NCBI GenBank assembly: GCA_017643645.1
Contig: JAEPNB010000002.1
Span: 186,001-250,000, forward strand
Source: Balneola sp.
Lineage (GTDB): Bacteria; Bacteroidota; Rhodothermia; Balneolales; Balneolaceae
Direction: 5' to 3'
Length of the DNA stretch: 64,000 nucleotides
Below the pieces are notes generated by a model. That model ran no database searches and was not told the DNA's origin. It saw nothing but the letters and a program-made list of their open reading frames with translations. Within the stretch, counting starts at the first letter, position 1. Each line of letters begins with the position of its first letter. A program made the position numbers and the translations under genes. Below, in pieces: positions 35,585 to 43,173 of the stretch.

Positions 35585-35670
35585 TAATTGAAATCTGTTG
35601 CACTAATAACTTCGTAATTTAATATCATCCAAAGTGCATTTAATATCATCACAAAATTATAAATAAGTTA

Positions 35671-36369
35671 ATGGCGATAAGTATCATTATCCCAACATAT
35701 AACGAAGAAAAAACGATTCCGGATTTATTGGCTCATCTTTCTGCAGGAATTAACCATATGGAAGACGCCGAAATTTTAGTGATTGATGGCGGAAGTACCG
35801 ATAAAACGGTTGAACTTGTTTCTGGATCAGGTTACAAATGTATCCGTACCGAGCGTAAAGGTCGTGCTGCACAGATGAATGTTGGTGTAGAGCATTCAAA
35901 GAATGAGATCCTTTATTTTGTACACGCTGATTCCATCCCTCCTGCTTCTTTTGCAGATGATATTGCAGAGTCACTTGAAATGGGATTTCAATCAGGATGT
36001 TATCGCTACAAATTCGATCACTATTACACCCCACTTCTTCGTATAAACGCCTATTGCACACGATTTGATCGAATTATGGCTCGTGGTGGCGACCAAACTT
36101 TATTTATCACCAGAAGTTTGTTTGATGGACTTGGAGGCTTCAGAGAAGATTACAGAATCATGGAAGATTATGACTTGATCGAAAAGATCCGGAAAACATC
36201 CAAGTTTCGAATCATTCAAAAAGATGCAATCGTTTCATCCCGAAAATATGAAGATAACGGCTACTTCAGAGTTCAGATCGCTAATCTTACCGTTTTTATG
36301 ATGTACTTCGCCGGAGCATCTCAGGAAATGATGTGCCATGCGTATTCGAATATGTTGGATTATAGGTAG
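35671..36369 (+). CDS. family 2 glycosyltransferase (TIGR04283-like)
   Basis: A compact GT2 (232 aa) without membrane spans. The nucleotide-sugar block IIIPTYNEEKTIPDLL, DGGSTDKT, the HADSIPP metal-site variant of DxD, the RGGDQTLFI segment and the MEDYDLIEKIRK acceptor motif match the TIGR04283 subfamily, some of which are linked to arsenosugar synthesis. No arsM or other arsenic gene is adjacent, so substrate is open. A GCCACGG-type repeat begins 12 nt after the stop. Confidence 0.87.
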   Translation: MAISIIIPTYNEEKTIPDLLAHLSAGINHMEDAEILVIDGGSTDKTVELVSGSGYKCIRTERKGRAAQMNVGVEHSKNEILYFVHADSIPPASFADDIAESLEMGFQSGCYRYKFDHYYTPLLRINAYCTRFDRIMARGGDQTLFITRSLFDGLGGFREDYRIMEDYDLIEKIRKTSKFRIIQKDAIVSSRKYEDNGYFRVQIANLTVFMMYFAGASQEMMCHAYSNMLDYR

Positions 36370-36380
36370 TTGCTTTGAGT

Positions 36381-36401
36381 GCCAAGGAAGCACTAAGACA
36401 C
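36381..36401 (+). repeat. GCCACGGAAGCAC-type short repeat, variant copy
   Basis: GCCAAGGAAGCAC followed by TAAGACAC, 11 nt after the glycosyltransferase stop and in the same orientation. The bases just before it (TAGTTGCTTTGAG) also resemble those before the copy at 38338, so the repeat unit extends upstream to the stop codon area. Confidence 0.7.
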
Positions 36402-36555
36402 AAAAGTTAAAGTACTTACAATCCTCTTTTTAATAGCTGGAGTTCTTTATCACTTTGACATAATTTATTACCCTTCTTTGCCATCATTTTTTGATATTTG
36501 AACCCTGTTTTTGACACCTTAAAATTGAATTTAAACTCCTCAGTAAAAAGAATAC

Positions 36556-38316
36556 ATGCTTGATCATATTGAATACGAAAGCAACGAGTTAATTGACAGA
36601 CTGCCTGAGCACTTAAAGCAGTTCATCAAGCCACAGAATTACGAAGATTACACTCCCGTTGATCAGGCTGTTTGGCGTTATGTGATGAAACGTTTGGTAG
36701 GTCATCTGTCTAAAGTAGCTCATGATTCATATTTGGAAGGATTAAAGAAAACAGGTGTTAGTCTTGATGAAATTCCAAGTATGTATGGAATGAATCGGAT
36801 TCTAAAAGAAATTGGTTGGGCCGCTGTTGCAGTGGATGGATTTATACCTCCCAATGCTTTTATGGAATTTCAGGCGTACAAGATTTTAGTAATTGCATCT
36901 GATATCAGACAATTAGAAAATATACAGTACACTCCTGCCCCGGATATTATCCATGAATCCGCGGGACATGCTCCTATTATTGCTAATCCTGATTACGCCG
37001 AGTATTTGAGAAGATTAGGAGCTATTGGCGCAAAGGCGATACTCTCGAAGCATGATATGGATGTTTATGAAGCTGTCAGAAAGTTATCGATCTTAAAAGA
37101 AGCTAAAGGTACTCCTCAAGAAGAAATTGATGCCGCTGAATCTGAGATCGAAGCACTACAGGAGAAAAAAGTCGAACTTTCCGAAATGGCCAAGATCAGG
37201 AATTTGCAGTGGTGGTCAGTTGAATATGGCCTGGTTGGTACTATTGAAGATCCTAAAATCTATGGAGCAGGTCTTTTGTCTTCTATAGGTGAAAGCATTT
37301 CCTGCTTAAAAGATGACGTAGAAAAAATTCCATATTCCATCGAAGCAGCTACACAGGAATTTGATGTTACTAAACCACAGCCTCAACTGTTTGTAACGCC
37401 GGACTTTTCGTACCTAATGCAGGTTTTGGAGGAATTTGCTAACAATTTAAGTTTGAGAAAAGGCGGCAGCAAAGGTTTACAGAAACTCATTAATTCACAG
37501 ATGGTGGGCACTATCGAGTTGAGTACCGGACTTCAGATTTCCGGAAATTTTTCCAGAACTATACTCGATGAAGATAACGAAGTGATTTTCTTTGAAACCG
37601 AAGGACCTACAGCTTTGGCTTACAGAGAAAAAGAACTTATCGGGCACGGAATAGAAACTCACAAGAATGGATTCAGTTCTCCTCTCGGGAAATTGAAAAA
37701 CATCAATCTCGCCATTGAAGATATGGGTCCGGTGGATCTGAAAGCATATAATTTTTACGATGGCAAGCATCTGTCATTCGAATTTGAAAGCGGAATAAAA
37801 GTCGAAGGATTAAACGTTACCGGTATCAGAAGTTTACAGGGCAAGTTATTGTTGATTCAGCTAAAGGATTGTACCGTTTCCTACAATGATGAAGAATTGT
37901 TTGCTCCTGAAGACGGCGTCTATAATATGGTAGTCGGAAAAGATATTGTATCAGCTTTTGCCGGCAGTGCAGACAGCAGCTCATTTCCGAACTTATACAG
38001 CAAGTCATCTACTTTGACTATAAAAAAAGAACGAGCTGGGTCTTTGAGCGAATTAGAAAAGCACTATCAATCTATAAGAGAGTACAGAGAAAAGAATTCA
38101 GACGACTCTGCTTTTCTTAAAAACCTCTTTCAGGAATTGAAATCAGAATATGCTGAAGAATGGCTGCTAATGTTTGAGATTCTGGAAGTTTCGAAAGATG
38201 AAGCCCTTAACCAACTAATAAGAGATCATTTGAATAAGTTGGCGATTGGTTCTCCCAAGCTGAAATCACTTATTGAAGATGGTTTAGAATTAATCGAAGA
38301 AGGACTTCCTGTTTAG
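36556..38316 (+). CDS. biopterin-dependent aromatic amino acid hydroxylase
   Basis: Non-haem iron monooxygenase related to phenylalanine hydroxylase. Iron ligands are His133 and His138 in PDIIHESAGHAP and Glu223 in WWSVEYGL. Between them, about residues 175-212, lies a Lys/Glu-rich helical insert absent from short bacterial PheH. Residues after about 320 form an unrecognised second domain of about 260 aa that includes small beta repeats and ends in helices. Long (about 580 aa) enzymes of this kind occur in Bacteroidota and are thought to make tyrosine. It stands alone; no pterin-recycling gene is adjacent. Confidence 0.88.
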   Translation: MLDHIEYESNELIDRLPEHLKQFIKPQNYEDYTPVDQAVWRYVMKRLVGHLSKVAHDSYLEGLKKTGVSLDEIPSMYGMNRILKEIGWAAVAVDGFIPPNAFMEFQAYKILVIASDIRQLENIQYTPAPDIIHESAGHAPIIANPDYAEYLRRLGAIGAKAILSKHDMDVYEAVRKLSILKEAKGTPQEEIDAAESEIEALQEKKVELSEMAKIRNLQWWSVEYGLVGTIEDPKIYGAGLLSSIGESISCLKDDVEKIPYSIEAATQEFDVTKPQPQLFVTPDFSYLMQVLEEFANNLSLRKGGSKGLQKLINSQMVGTIELSTGLQISGNFSRTILDEDNEVIFFETEGPTALAYREKELIGHGIETHKNGFSSPLGKLKNINLAIEDMGPVDLKAYNFYDGKHLSFEFESGIKVEGLNVTGIRSLQGKLLLIQLKDCTVSYNDEELFAPEDGVYNMVVGKDIVSAFAGSADSSSFPNLYSKSSTLTIKKERAGSLSELEKHYQSIREYREKNSDDSAFLKNLFQELKSEYAEEWLLMFEILEVSKDEALNQLIRDHLNKLAIGSPKLKSLIEDGLELIEEGLPV

Positions 38317-38337
38317 ATTATAGATAGTTCGTTTTGA

Positions 38338-38905
38338 GCCACGGAAGCACGAAGGCACTAAATTAAGGATATTCTTGTGGATATTATATAATTCATTGAC
38401 AATTTAGTAGTGCTAGGCCTATAAAAATTTGCCCTTAGTATTTAAGACGGAAAAGAGAGCGTGATCCGGATGCGTCTGCGAAGCAGGAATAATCCTTTCA
38501 GGTGAAGAGTGTAGAAATGTATCAGATCGAGCGAAGACCTTTAGGATTATTCAGCGCAGGATCAGTGAACCCGTCTTAAATACTTCGGCTTGATCTTTTG
38601 CTACTTTTGTATAAAGACAAAAGTAGGTACCCTTGTTCTAAGTCAAGCCATTTAAAAAGATTCAGTCCCATGGATCTATGTACTTTTGTGCCGACAAAAG
38701 TACCAAAAACTCCCGACAAGAATGATTGGCGCGAACTCCATTACATCGTCTAATCATTACAAAAGGTCTTCGGTCATATGATACACATTCACGAATCAGC
38801 CTGAGTGTAATGATTGCTCCTGCGGAGCCGTCGATTTCATTGCGTTCTTGGCTCGCCAATAATTCTAAAGGTCGGTGTAGTTGGAAGCTTTTAAAAAAAG
38901 TCAGG
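38338..38905 (+). repeat. structured noncoding element, copy A
   Basis: About 568 bp that recurs inverted at 57107-57679. It opens with GCCACGGAAGCAC 21 nt after the hydroxylase stop. After a weaker stretch there are three hairpin domains: one closed by TTTAAGACGG and CCGTCTTAAA (38441-38580), one made of ACTTTTGT palindromes (38601-38703), and one closed by a near-match of GAATTATTGGCG and its complement (about 38720-38866) with an inner GCTCC-TGC-GGAGC hairpin. No frame is preserved between copies, so it is more likely RNA or DNA structure than protein coding. Confidence 0.85.
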
Positions 38906-38949
38906 TTTATAAACGATCAAATTTTTATACAACTATCACTAAATACTTT

Positions 38950-39036
38950 GTCATTTCCAATGAGCTTGTCGACTGAGAAATCTAAAGATTGACTTCAAAG
39001 CAGAATTCTAAACTTCTCACATCCGTTCGAAATGAC
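38950..39036. repeat. GTCATTTC hairpin repeat
   Basis: An imperfect inverted repeat whose ends are GTCATTTC and GAAATGAC, with GAGAAATCTA inside. Related copies occur at 56939, 59416 and, as the GTCATCCTGAGC variant, at 43041. This type is widespread in intergenic DNA of Bacteroidota. Confidence 0.75.
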
Positions 39037-39049
39037 AGAGAACTAAAAT

Positions 39050-39328
39050 CTCCCTTCGAAGGGAGACCGATCGAACGCTTGTGTGAGATCAGAGGGATGT
39101 TGTGCAGTTTCTGAGCTCGTAAACTGCACAACATCCTCCTTCTGCCATAGGCATCCCTCGGGAAAAGGAGGATTTGAATGTGGCTTTTAATAGCATTAGG
39201 ATTCAATTATTGCGAAATGGAGTCATTCCTGGGGAGGCAGCGCCAAAGGCATGCCTACGGTAGAATCTGGATTGTTATCAAGGGTATACCTTCTATTTAA
39301 ATCTAGATCTCGGGCATACGCCGCGAGA
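39050..39328. repeat. cluster of perfect hairpins, noncoding
   Basis: CTCCCTTCGAAGGGAG at 39050-39065 is a perfect palindrome. GGATGTTGTGCAGTTT (39095-39110) and AAACTGCACAACATCC (39121-39136) form a 16-bp stem with a 10-nt loop. ATCTCG-GGC and GCC-CGAGAT (39307-39329) form another. No gene-like frame is seen across this stretch, which is part of the 1.2-kb gap before the transposase. Confidence 0.75.
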
Positions 39329-39446
39329 TGACTAACCAATTTTTAAATACAGCGACTACCTTTCATTAAAAATTAATTCCCCACCAGCTTCCCACTTTCC
39401 TTCCCGAATAAACGGATGTTTGTATTTCTGATATAATTCCGTTCGC

Positions 39447-39474
39447 CTCGTTCCGTAGCTCCGCTGCGGAATGC
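39447..39474 (+). repeat. REP-like hairpin, left flank of RAYT
   Basis: A 28-bp sequence containing TTCCGTAGC-TCC-GCTGCGGAA, which folds into a 9-bp stem (one G-T pair) with a 3-nt loop. It is the exact reverse complement of 40118-40145. A second palindrome, GAAGCTCTGCTTC, follows at 39481-39493. Confidence 0.88.
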
Positions 39475-39546
39475 CCTCTTGAAGCTCTGCTTCCAATAAG
39501 AAATATTATTTTGTAAGGATTACCTTTCAAACCTGTCTTACTTGTC

Positions 39547-40089
39547 ATGGGAAGAAGCAGATACAAAATTCATGAAACACATTATCCATACTTTATTACA
39601 AGTTCATTCTCCCATGGAATTTCGTTGTTTGCGGATCCGGAAATTGCTTCTATTGTATTAGATAGTTTTATTTATATCCAACAAGAGTTTGATGTTAATT
39701 TATATGCCTATGTTTTGATGCATAATCATTTTCATTGCATCCTTGAAGGCAAAGATATCTCAGCGGTAGTAAAGAAATTCAAGTCTTTTACGGCTCGTCG
39801 TATTATTGATTATCTCCAAAGCCAAAATCGTACTTTACTTTTAAAACGACTTAGGTTTGGTACTTCAGAAAGCGGAGATAAAACATACAAAGTTTGGCAA
39901 GAGGGGTTTCATCCTAAACAAATAAATGAGGCCTCTGTAATGATTCAGAAAATAAACTACATTCACTATAATCCAGTTGAAGCTGGTTTTGTTGATGCCG
40001 TTATAGATTGGAGATATTCTTCAGCTCGTAATTATGAGCACTTAGAACCTCTTATTCCTATTACTATCTTTAATAGTAAAGAGTTTTAA
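39547..40089 (+). CDS. REP-associated tyrosine transposase (RAYT, Y1 family)
   Basis: A 180-residue HUH-type transposase of the IS200-like RAYT group. The metal-binding HxH is in YVLMHNHFHCIL, and the catalytic tyrosine lies in the later KINYIHYNPVEAGFV block, where the conserved Asn-Pro-Val is also typical. The N-terminal GRSRYKIHETHYPYFITS matches RAYT starts. RAYTs are thought to move or maintain REP hairpins. Here a pair of perfectly inverted REP-like sequences brackets the gene. The gene looks intact. Confidence 0.9.
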   Translation: MGRSRYKIHETHYPYFITSSFSHGISLFADPEIASIVLDSFIYIQQEFDVNLYAYVLMHNHFHCILEGKDISAVVKKFKSFTARRIIDYLQSQNRTLLLKRLRFGTSESGDKTYKVWQEGFHPKQINEASVMIQKINYIHYNPVEAGFVDAVIDWRYSSARNYEHLEPLIPITIFNSKEF

Positions 40090-40117
40090 CTATCTGTTTG
40101 GAGCAGAGCTCCTAATT

Positions 40118-40145
40118 GCATTCCGCAGCGGAGCTACGGAACGAG
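40118..40145 (-). repeat. REP-like hairpin, right flank of RAYT
   Basis: Exact reverse complement of 39447-39474, 28 nt past the transposase stop and 19 nt before the 3' end of the XRE regulator gene. Preceded by the palindrome GGAGCAGAGCTCC at 40100-40112. Confidence 0.88.
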
Positions 40146-40164
40146 AATAACAAGGACCTAAAAT

Positions 40165-40614
40165 TTAAACAATAGTTCCAAGATATTCGTCTGTACCAAC
40201 CCAAATTTCTAGCACCAAAGGATCATTATCTTCACTTGATTCAAATTTAATTAAACCTCTTTTCCCTAGTTCATCTCTTATATGATCTAAGTCTCCATGA
40301 ATCATTGTTGTCATATTATCAGCAACTCCATTAAGAAACCCTCTAACATGATAAACGCCAGGATATTCTGGAGTTCCTTTATCAAAAATTGCATACTTCT
40401 TAAGATCTTTTTCATTCATAGTTAAATTCCATTTACAACCTAATCCCTCAGCTATTTCTTCTAATAGTTCAACTCCAGGATCTCTTTTACTAGATAGAAT
40501 ATTAGATAAATCCTTTATTCTGGTTGCTGTATTGCCTTTCATTTTAAAAGCCAAAGCCGATTGTGACAGGTTTTGTTTTTGCATTTCGAGTTTAATTTTT
40601 TCTATCATTTTCAT
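40165..40614 (-). CDS. XRE-family transcriptional regulator with C-terminal effector-like domain
   Basis: A 149-residue protein. The N-terminal helix-turn-helix (about 5-65) has LSQSALAFKMKGNTATRIKDLSNILSSK-type spacing, split here as QSALAFKMKG and KDLSNILSSK. The remaining 85 residues are mixed alpha/beta with no known motif. No toxin gene is adjacent, so it is not an obvious HigA partner. Two 16-bp operator-like palindromes lie 10-44 nt upstream of its start, suggesting autorepression. Located beside the RAYT unit in an accessory region. Confidence 0.8.
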   Translation of the reverse strand: MKMIEKIKLEMQKQNLSQSALAFKMKGNTATRIKDLSNILSSKRDPGVELLEEIAEGLGCKWNLTMNEKDLKKYAIFDKGTPEYPGVYHVRGFLNGVADNMTTMIHGDLDHIRDELGKRGLIKFESSEDNDPLVLEIWVGTDEYLGTIV

Positions 40615-40623
40615 GTAACTAAT

Positions 40624-40658
40624 TTACCACTTATGGTAATTATTACCAAATTTGGTAA
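40624..40658. promoter_or_regulatory. tandem operators of the XRE regulator
   Basis: TTACCA-CTTA-TGGTAA (40624-40639) and TTACCA-AATT-TGGTAA (40643-40658) share the same half-sites and have centres 19 bp apart, close to two helical turns. The second is a perfect 16-bp palindrome. Both lie just upstream of the regulator's ATG (40614), as expected for autoregulation by a cooperative pair of dimers. Confidence 0.8.
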
Positions 40659-40786
40659 TTAAATAATTTTACTTCTTTCTAAACTTTTTATTAAACATCC
40701 CCACCTAGTTCAAACGTATGGCTTGGATCGTCAAATTAATCCAAATCTAACCAAAAATTCCCCCTGCATTCCCTCCTCTTTCTGCT

Positions 40787-40794
40787 TATCTTTG
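40787..40794 (+). promoter_or_regulatory. TAnnTTTG box immediately before mtaB
   Basis: TATCTTTG matches the -7 consensus exactly and ends 4 nt before the mtaB ATG at 40799. Start of transcription at the usual distance would fall on or next to the ATG, implying a leaderless mRNA. No good TTG -33 element is seen at the expected spacing. Confidence 0.5.
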
Positions 40795-40798
40795 ACGC

Positions 40799-42136
40799 AT
40801 GAAAAGTGCCGCATTTGAAACATTAGGTTGTAAGTTGAATTTCTCGGAAACGTCTTCCATGAGAAGAGATTTTGAGGACGAAGGATTTGAGCTCAAAGAG
40901 TTCGATGACAAAGCCGATGTATATGTTATAAATACCTGTTCCGTGACTCTGGATGCCAATTCTGCCTGCAGAAAAACGGTGAGACAAGCTCTCCGAAGAA
41001 ACCCCGATGCTTTTGTGGCTGTGGTGGGTTGTTATGCTCAGTTAGAGCCTGAAGAAATTGCTCAGATCGAAGGTGTGGATGTAGTACTTGGCGCCAAGGA
41101 TAAGTTTCATCTGCTGGATCTTTTTGATGATTTTGTGAAGCAGGAAAAAACCATCATCCACAACACCGATGTGAATGAAGCCGTGGATTTTCACAATGCC
41201 TTTTCTTCAGACGACCGAACCCGTGCTTTTCTGAAGGTTCAGGATGGCTGTAATTATAAATGTTCGTTTTGTACCATTCCGTTAGCTCGTGGAGCAAGTA
41301 GAAGTCCTAAGATCGCGACGGTAGTTCGCAATGCTGAGCAGTTGGTAACTGAAGGATTCAAAGAAATTATTGTTACCGGTGTGAACTCCGGAGATTTTGG
41401 TTACGGAACAGATGAAAACTTCTACATGCTTTTGCAAGCGCTGGACGAAGTTAAAGGATTGGAGCGATTACGTGTTTCTTCCATCGAGCCAAATTTATTA
41501 ACGGAAGAGATCATTCGTTTTGCTGCTACTTCAAAAAAATTACAGCCTCATTTCCATATTCCTCTTCAAAGCGGCTCTGATGAAATGCTCAAGATCATGC
41601 GAAGGCGTTATAAATCTGATCTGTACAGAAGCAGAGTGGAATTGATCAGAGAACTGATTCCGGATGCATGTATTGGCGTGGATGTGATTACGGGTCACCC
41701 GGGCGAAACGGGAGCATTGTTTCAGGAATCGTTTGATTTCATCAATTCCCTGGATGTTTCGTATCTGCATGTGTTCACCTATTCCGAGCGACCAAACACC
41801 CATGCGCTTTCTCTAAAGCCAGTGATTCCTAAACAAGAGCGTAAAAAACGAACGCATAAACTCAGAAGACTTTCCAAGAAAAAGAGATTTGAATTCGATT
41901 CCAGATTTGAAGGCGAAGTGCGCCCTGCCCTGTTTGAAGAATCTGATAAAGATGGATTGATGTTTGGCTGGACCAATAATTACGTGCGTGTGGCAATCCC
42001 GTTTAATGAGCGATTGGTAAATACTATTCAGGATGTGGAACTGAACACACAAACCAATGATGAACATTATCTCGGTACGTTATCTGAATCTGTTCAACAA
42101 GAAGAACAAGCCATTGCGGAGCTCATTGATGGCTGA
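40799..42136 (+). CDS. mtaB: tRNA t6A37 methylthiotransferase MtaB
   Basis: Radical SAM enzyme that adds a methylthio group to t6A37 of ANN-decoding tRNAs. The UPF0004 domain provides Cys11 (TLGCKLN), Cys47 (NTCSVT) and Cys78 (VGCYAQ). The radical SAM cluster is Cys151, Cys155 and Cys158 in GCNYKCSFC. The HIPLQSGSDEMLKIMRRRY block and a C-terminal TRAM domain (about 380-430) complete it. The early CKLN pattern identifies MtaB rather than MiaB. Its last 8 nt overlap the uracil-DNA glycosylase gene. Confidence 0.95.
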   Translation: MKSAAFETLGCKLNFSETSSMRRDFEDEGFELKEFDDKADVYVINTCSVTLDANSACRKTVRQALRRNPDAFVAVVGCYAQLEPEEIAQIEGVDVVLGAKDKFHLLDLFDDFVKQEKTIIHNTDVNEAVDFHNAFSSDDRTRAFLKVQDGCNYKCSFCTIPLARGASRSPKIATVVRNAEQLVTEGFKEIIVTGVNSGDFGYGTDENFYMLLQALDEVKGLERLRVSSIEPNLLTEEIIRFAATSKKLQPHFHIPLQSGSDEMLKIMRRRYKSDLYRSRVELIRELIPDACIGVDVITGHPGETGALFQESFDFINSLDVSYLHVFTYSERPNTHALSLKPVIPKQERKKRTHKLRRLSKKKRFEFDSRFEGEVRPALFEESDKDGLMFGWTNNYVRVAIPFNERLVNTIQDVELNTQTNDEHYLGTLSESVQQEEQAIAELIDG

Positions 42137-42968
42137 ATCGGAAAATGATCTTATCAGCAGAACGATTCGATTTCTGAATCAACAAAAAGAAATGTACGGT
42201 GATTTTTCAGTTGAATTTGCAACGGAATCACAAAAGCACGAAACTGTTAGTGAAGAAACTGAGGTTGCCACGGAAGCACAGAAACACGAAAATATTGAAG
42301 AAAAAATAGAAGCTGATACTTCTGTTTCTGTTGAAGAAGTGAAAACAGAGTATCAAACTGAAGAAGTTAAGCCTGAATTAACTGAGGCAGAACTTATCGC
42401 TCAGTGTTCAACTTTAGAAGAGCTGAAAGCTTTGTGTGAAAAGGCAGAGACTTTAAAAACCGATCTTGAAGGCACAAATCTGGTATTCGGAGTTGGAAAT
42501 CCGAATGCTGACTTGATGATCATCGGTGAAGCTCCCGGATTTAATGAGGATAAACAAGGCGAGCCTTTTGTTGGGGAAGCCGGTCAGTTGTTGGATAAGA
42601 TCATGGCGGCCATCCATTTTAAGCGGGATGATATTTACATCGCTAATATTTTGAAGCATCGTCCACCGGAAAATCGAGATCCCAAAGTAGAAGAACGCGC
42701 AAACAGTCTGCCCTATTTATTAAAACAAATCGAATTGGTTGACCCGAAACTGATCTTGTGTGTGGGCAGAGTTTCCGGAACTACTTTATTAGGCAAAGAC
42801 GATTCTCTGAAAAATATGCGTTCCAAATTTCATGAGTTTAATGGCAGAGAATTGATGGTGACTTATCACCCGGCGGCATTGCTCAGAAATCAACAATGGA
42901 AACGCCCAACCTGGGAAGATGTTCAGAAACTCCGCGAGCGTTATGATGAGCTGGGCGGTAAGCCGTGA
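42129..42968 (+). CDS. family 4-like uracil-DNA glycosylase without Fe-S ligands
   Basis: Removes uracil from DNA. The core has GEAPG (133-137), PFVGEAG (146-152), and the C-terminal YHPAALLRN (246-254). Family 4 enzymes carry four cysteines for a [4Fe-4S] cluster, but here the usual KCRPP is KHRPP (His177) and the next ligand is Ser193; only one cysteine remains where CxxC is expected. The first 90 residues are an acidic linker containing two copies of ATExQKHE (31-38, 48-55) encoded by a genomic repeat. I chose the ATG at 42129, which gives MAESEND and an 8-nt overlap with mtaB; a longer frame lacks support. Confidence 0.87.
   Translation: MAESENDLISRTIRFLNQQKEMYGDFSVEFATESQKHETVSEETEVATEAQKHENIEEKIEADTSVSVEEVKTEYQTEEVKPELTEAELIAQCSTLEELKALCEKAETLKTDLEGTNLVFGVGNPNADLMIIGEAPGFNEDKQGEPFVGEAGQLLDKIMAAIHFKRDDIYIANILKHRPPENRDPKVEERANSLPYLLKQIELVDPKLILCVGRVSGTTLLGKDDSLKNMRSKFHEFNGRELMVTYHPAALLRNQQWKRPTWEDVQKLRERYDELGGKP
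42219..42288 (+). repeat. in-frame pair of GCCACGG-type repeats within the UDG gene
   Basis: GCAACGGAATCACAAAAGCA at 42219-42238 and GCCACGGAAGCACAGAAACA at 42267-42286 resemble the intergenic repeat at 38338 and 57659. Both are in the same frame, read ATExQKHE, and fall in the low-complexity linker before the catalytic core. Confidence 0.75.
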
Positions 42969-43040
42969 TTGTGGATAATTATGTTAAGAGAATGTGGTAA
43001 AGTTCTCAAATTATGTAGCAGATAATTGTATAAATTAGTA

Positions 43041-43131
43041 GTCATCCTGAGCATACCTGCGAAGGATCTTCACGACTTTTTTTGTACTAATATTTCCTTC
43101 GTGCAGATTCTTCGCTTTCGCTCTGAATGAC
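43041..43131. repeat. GTCATCCTGAGC hairpin repeat
   Basis: Outer arms GTCATCCTGAGC (43041-43052) and GCTCTGAATGAC (43120-43131), inner arms GCGAAGGATCTTC and GCAGATTCTTCGC. The 90-nt imperfect hairpin fills most of the 205-nt gap before dnaB. Confidence 0.75.
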
Positions 43132-43173
43132 ATAAATTTTATTTAAAAGTTCTAGACGGGTACTAAGCAGTAA

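Larger units (their letters stand above)
39447..40145 (+). mobile_element. RAYT with inverted REP pair (REPtron-like unit)
   Basis: The transposase gene is bracketed by two copies of a 28-bp hairpin sequence in inverted orientation, with a second inverted pair of short AGC-tct-GCT palindromes (39481-39493 and 40101-40112) just inside. This is the arrangement described for REP/RAYT units. No target-site duplication could be identified by eye. Confidence 0.75.

Noticed and set aside
38726-38992. Frame in copy A of the long repeat (LHRLIITKG...SRISLSVMIAP), with a similar one on the minus strand in copy B
   Set aside because: Translation is partly shared because the DNA is repeated, but copy B is frameshifted near its end and amino-acid changes are as common as silent ones. 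It also crosses strong hairpins. Treated as noncoding.
38317-39546. Possible CRISPR array or tRNA cluster
   Set aside because: The repeats are inverted hairpins, not regularly spaced direct repeats, and no cloverleaf or CCA-ending arm was found.
42057-42128. Upstream extension of the uracil-DNA glycosylase gene
   Set aside because: The extra residues lie within mtaB's conserved TRAM end and do not resemble an enzyme N-terminus; the ATG at 42129 gives a normal operon overlap.
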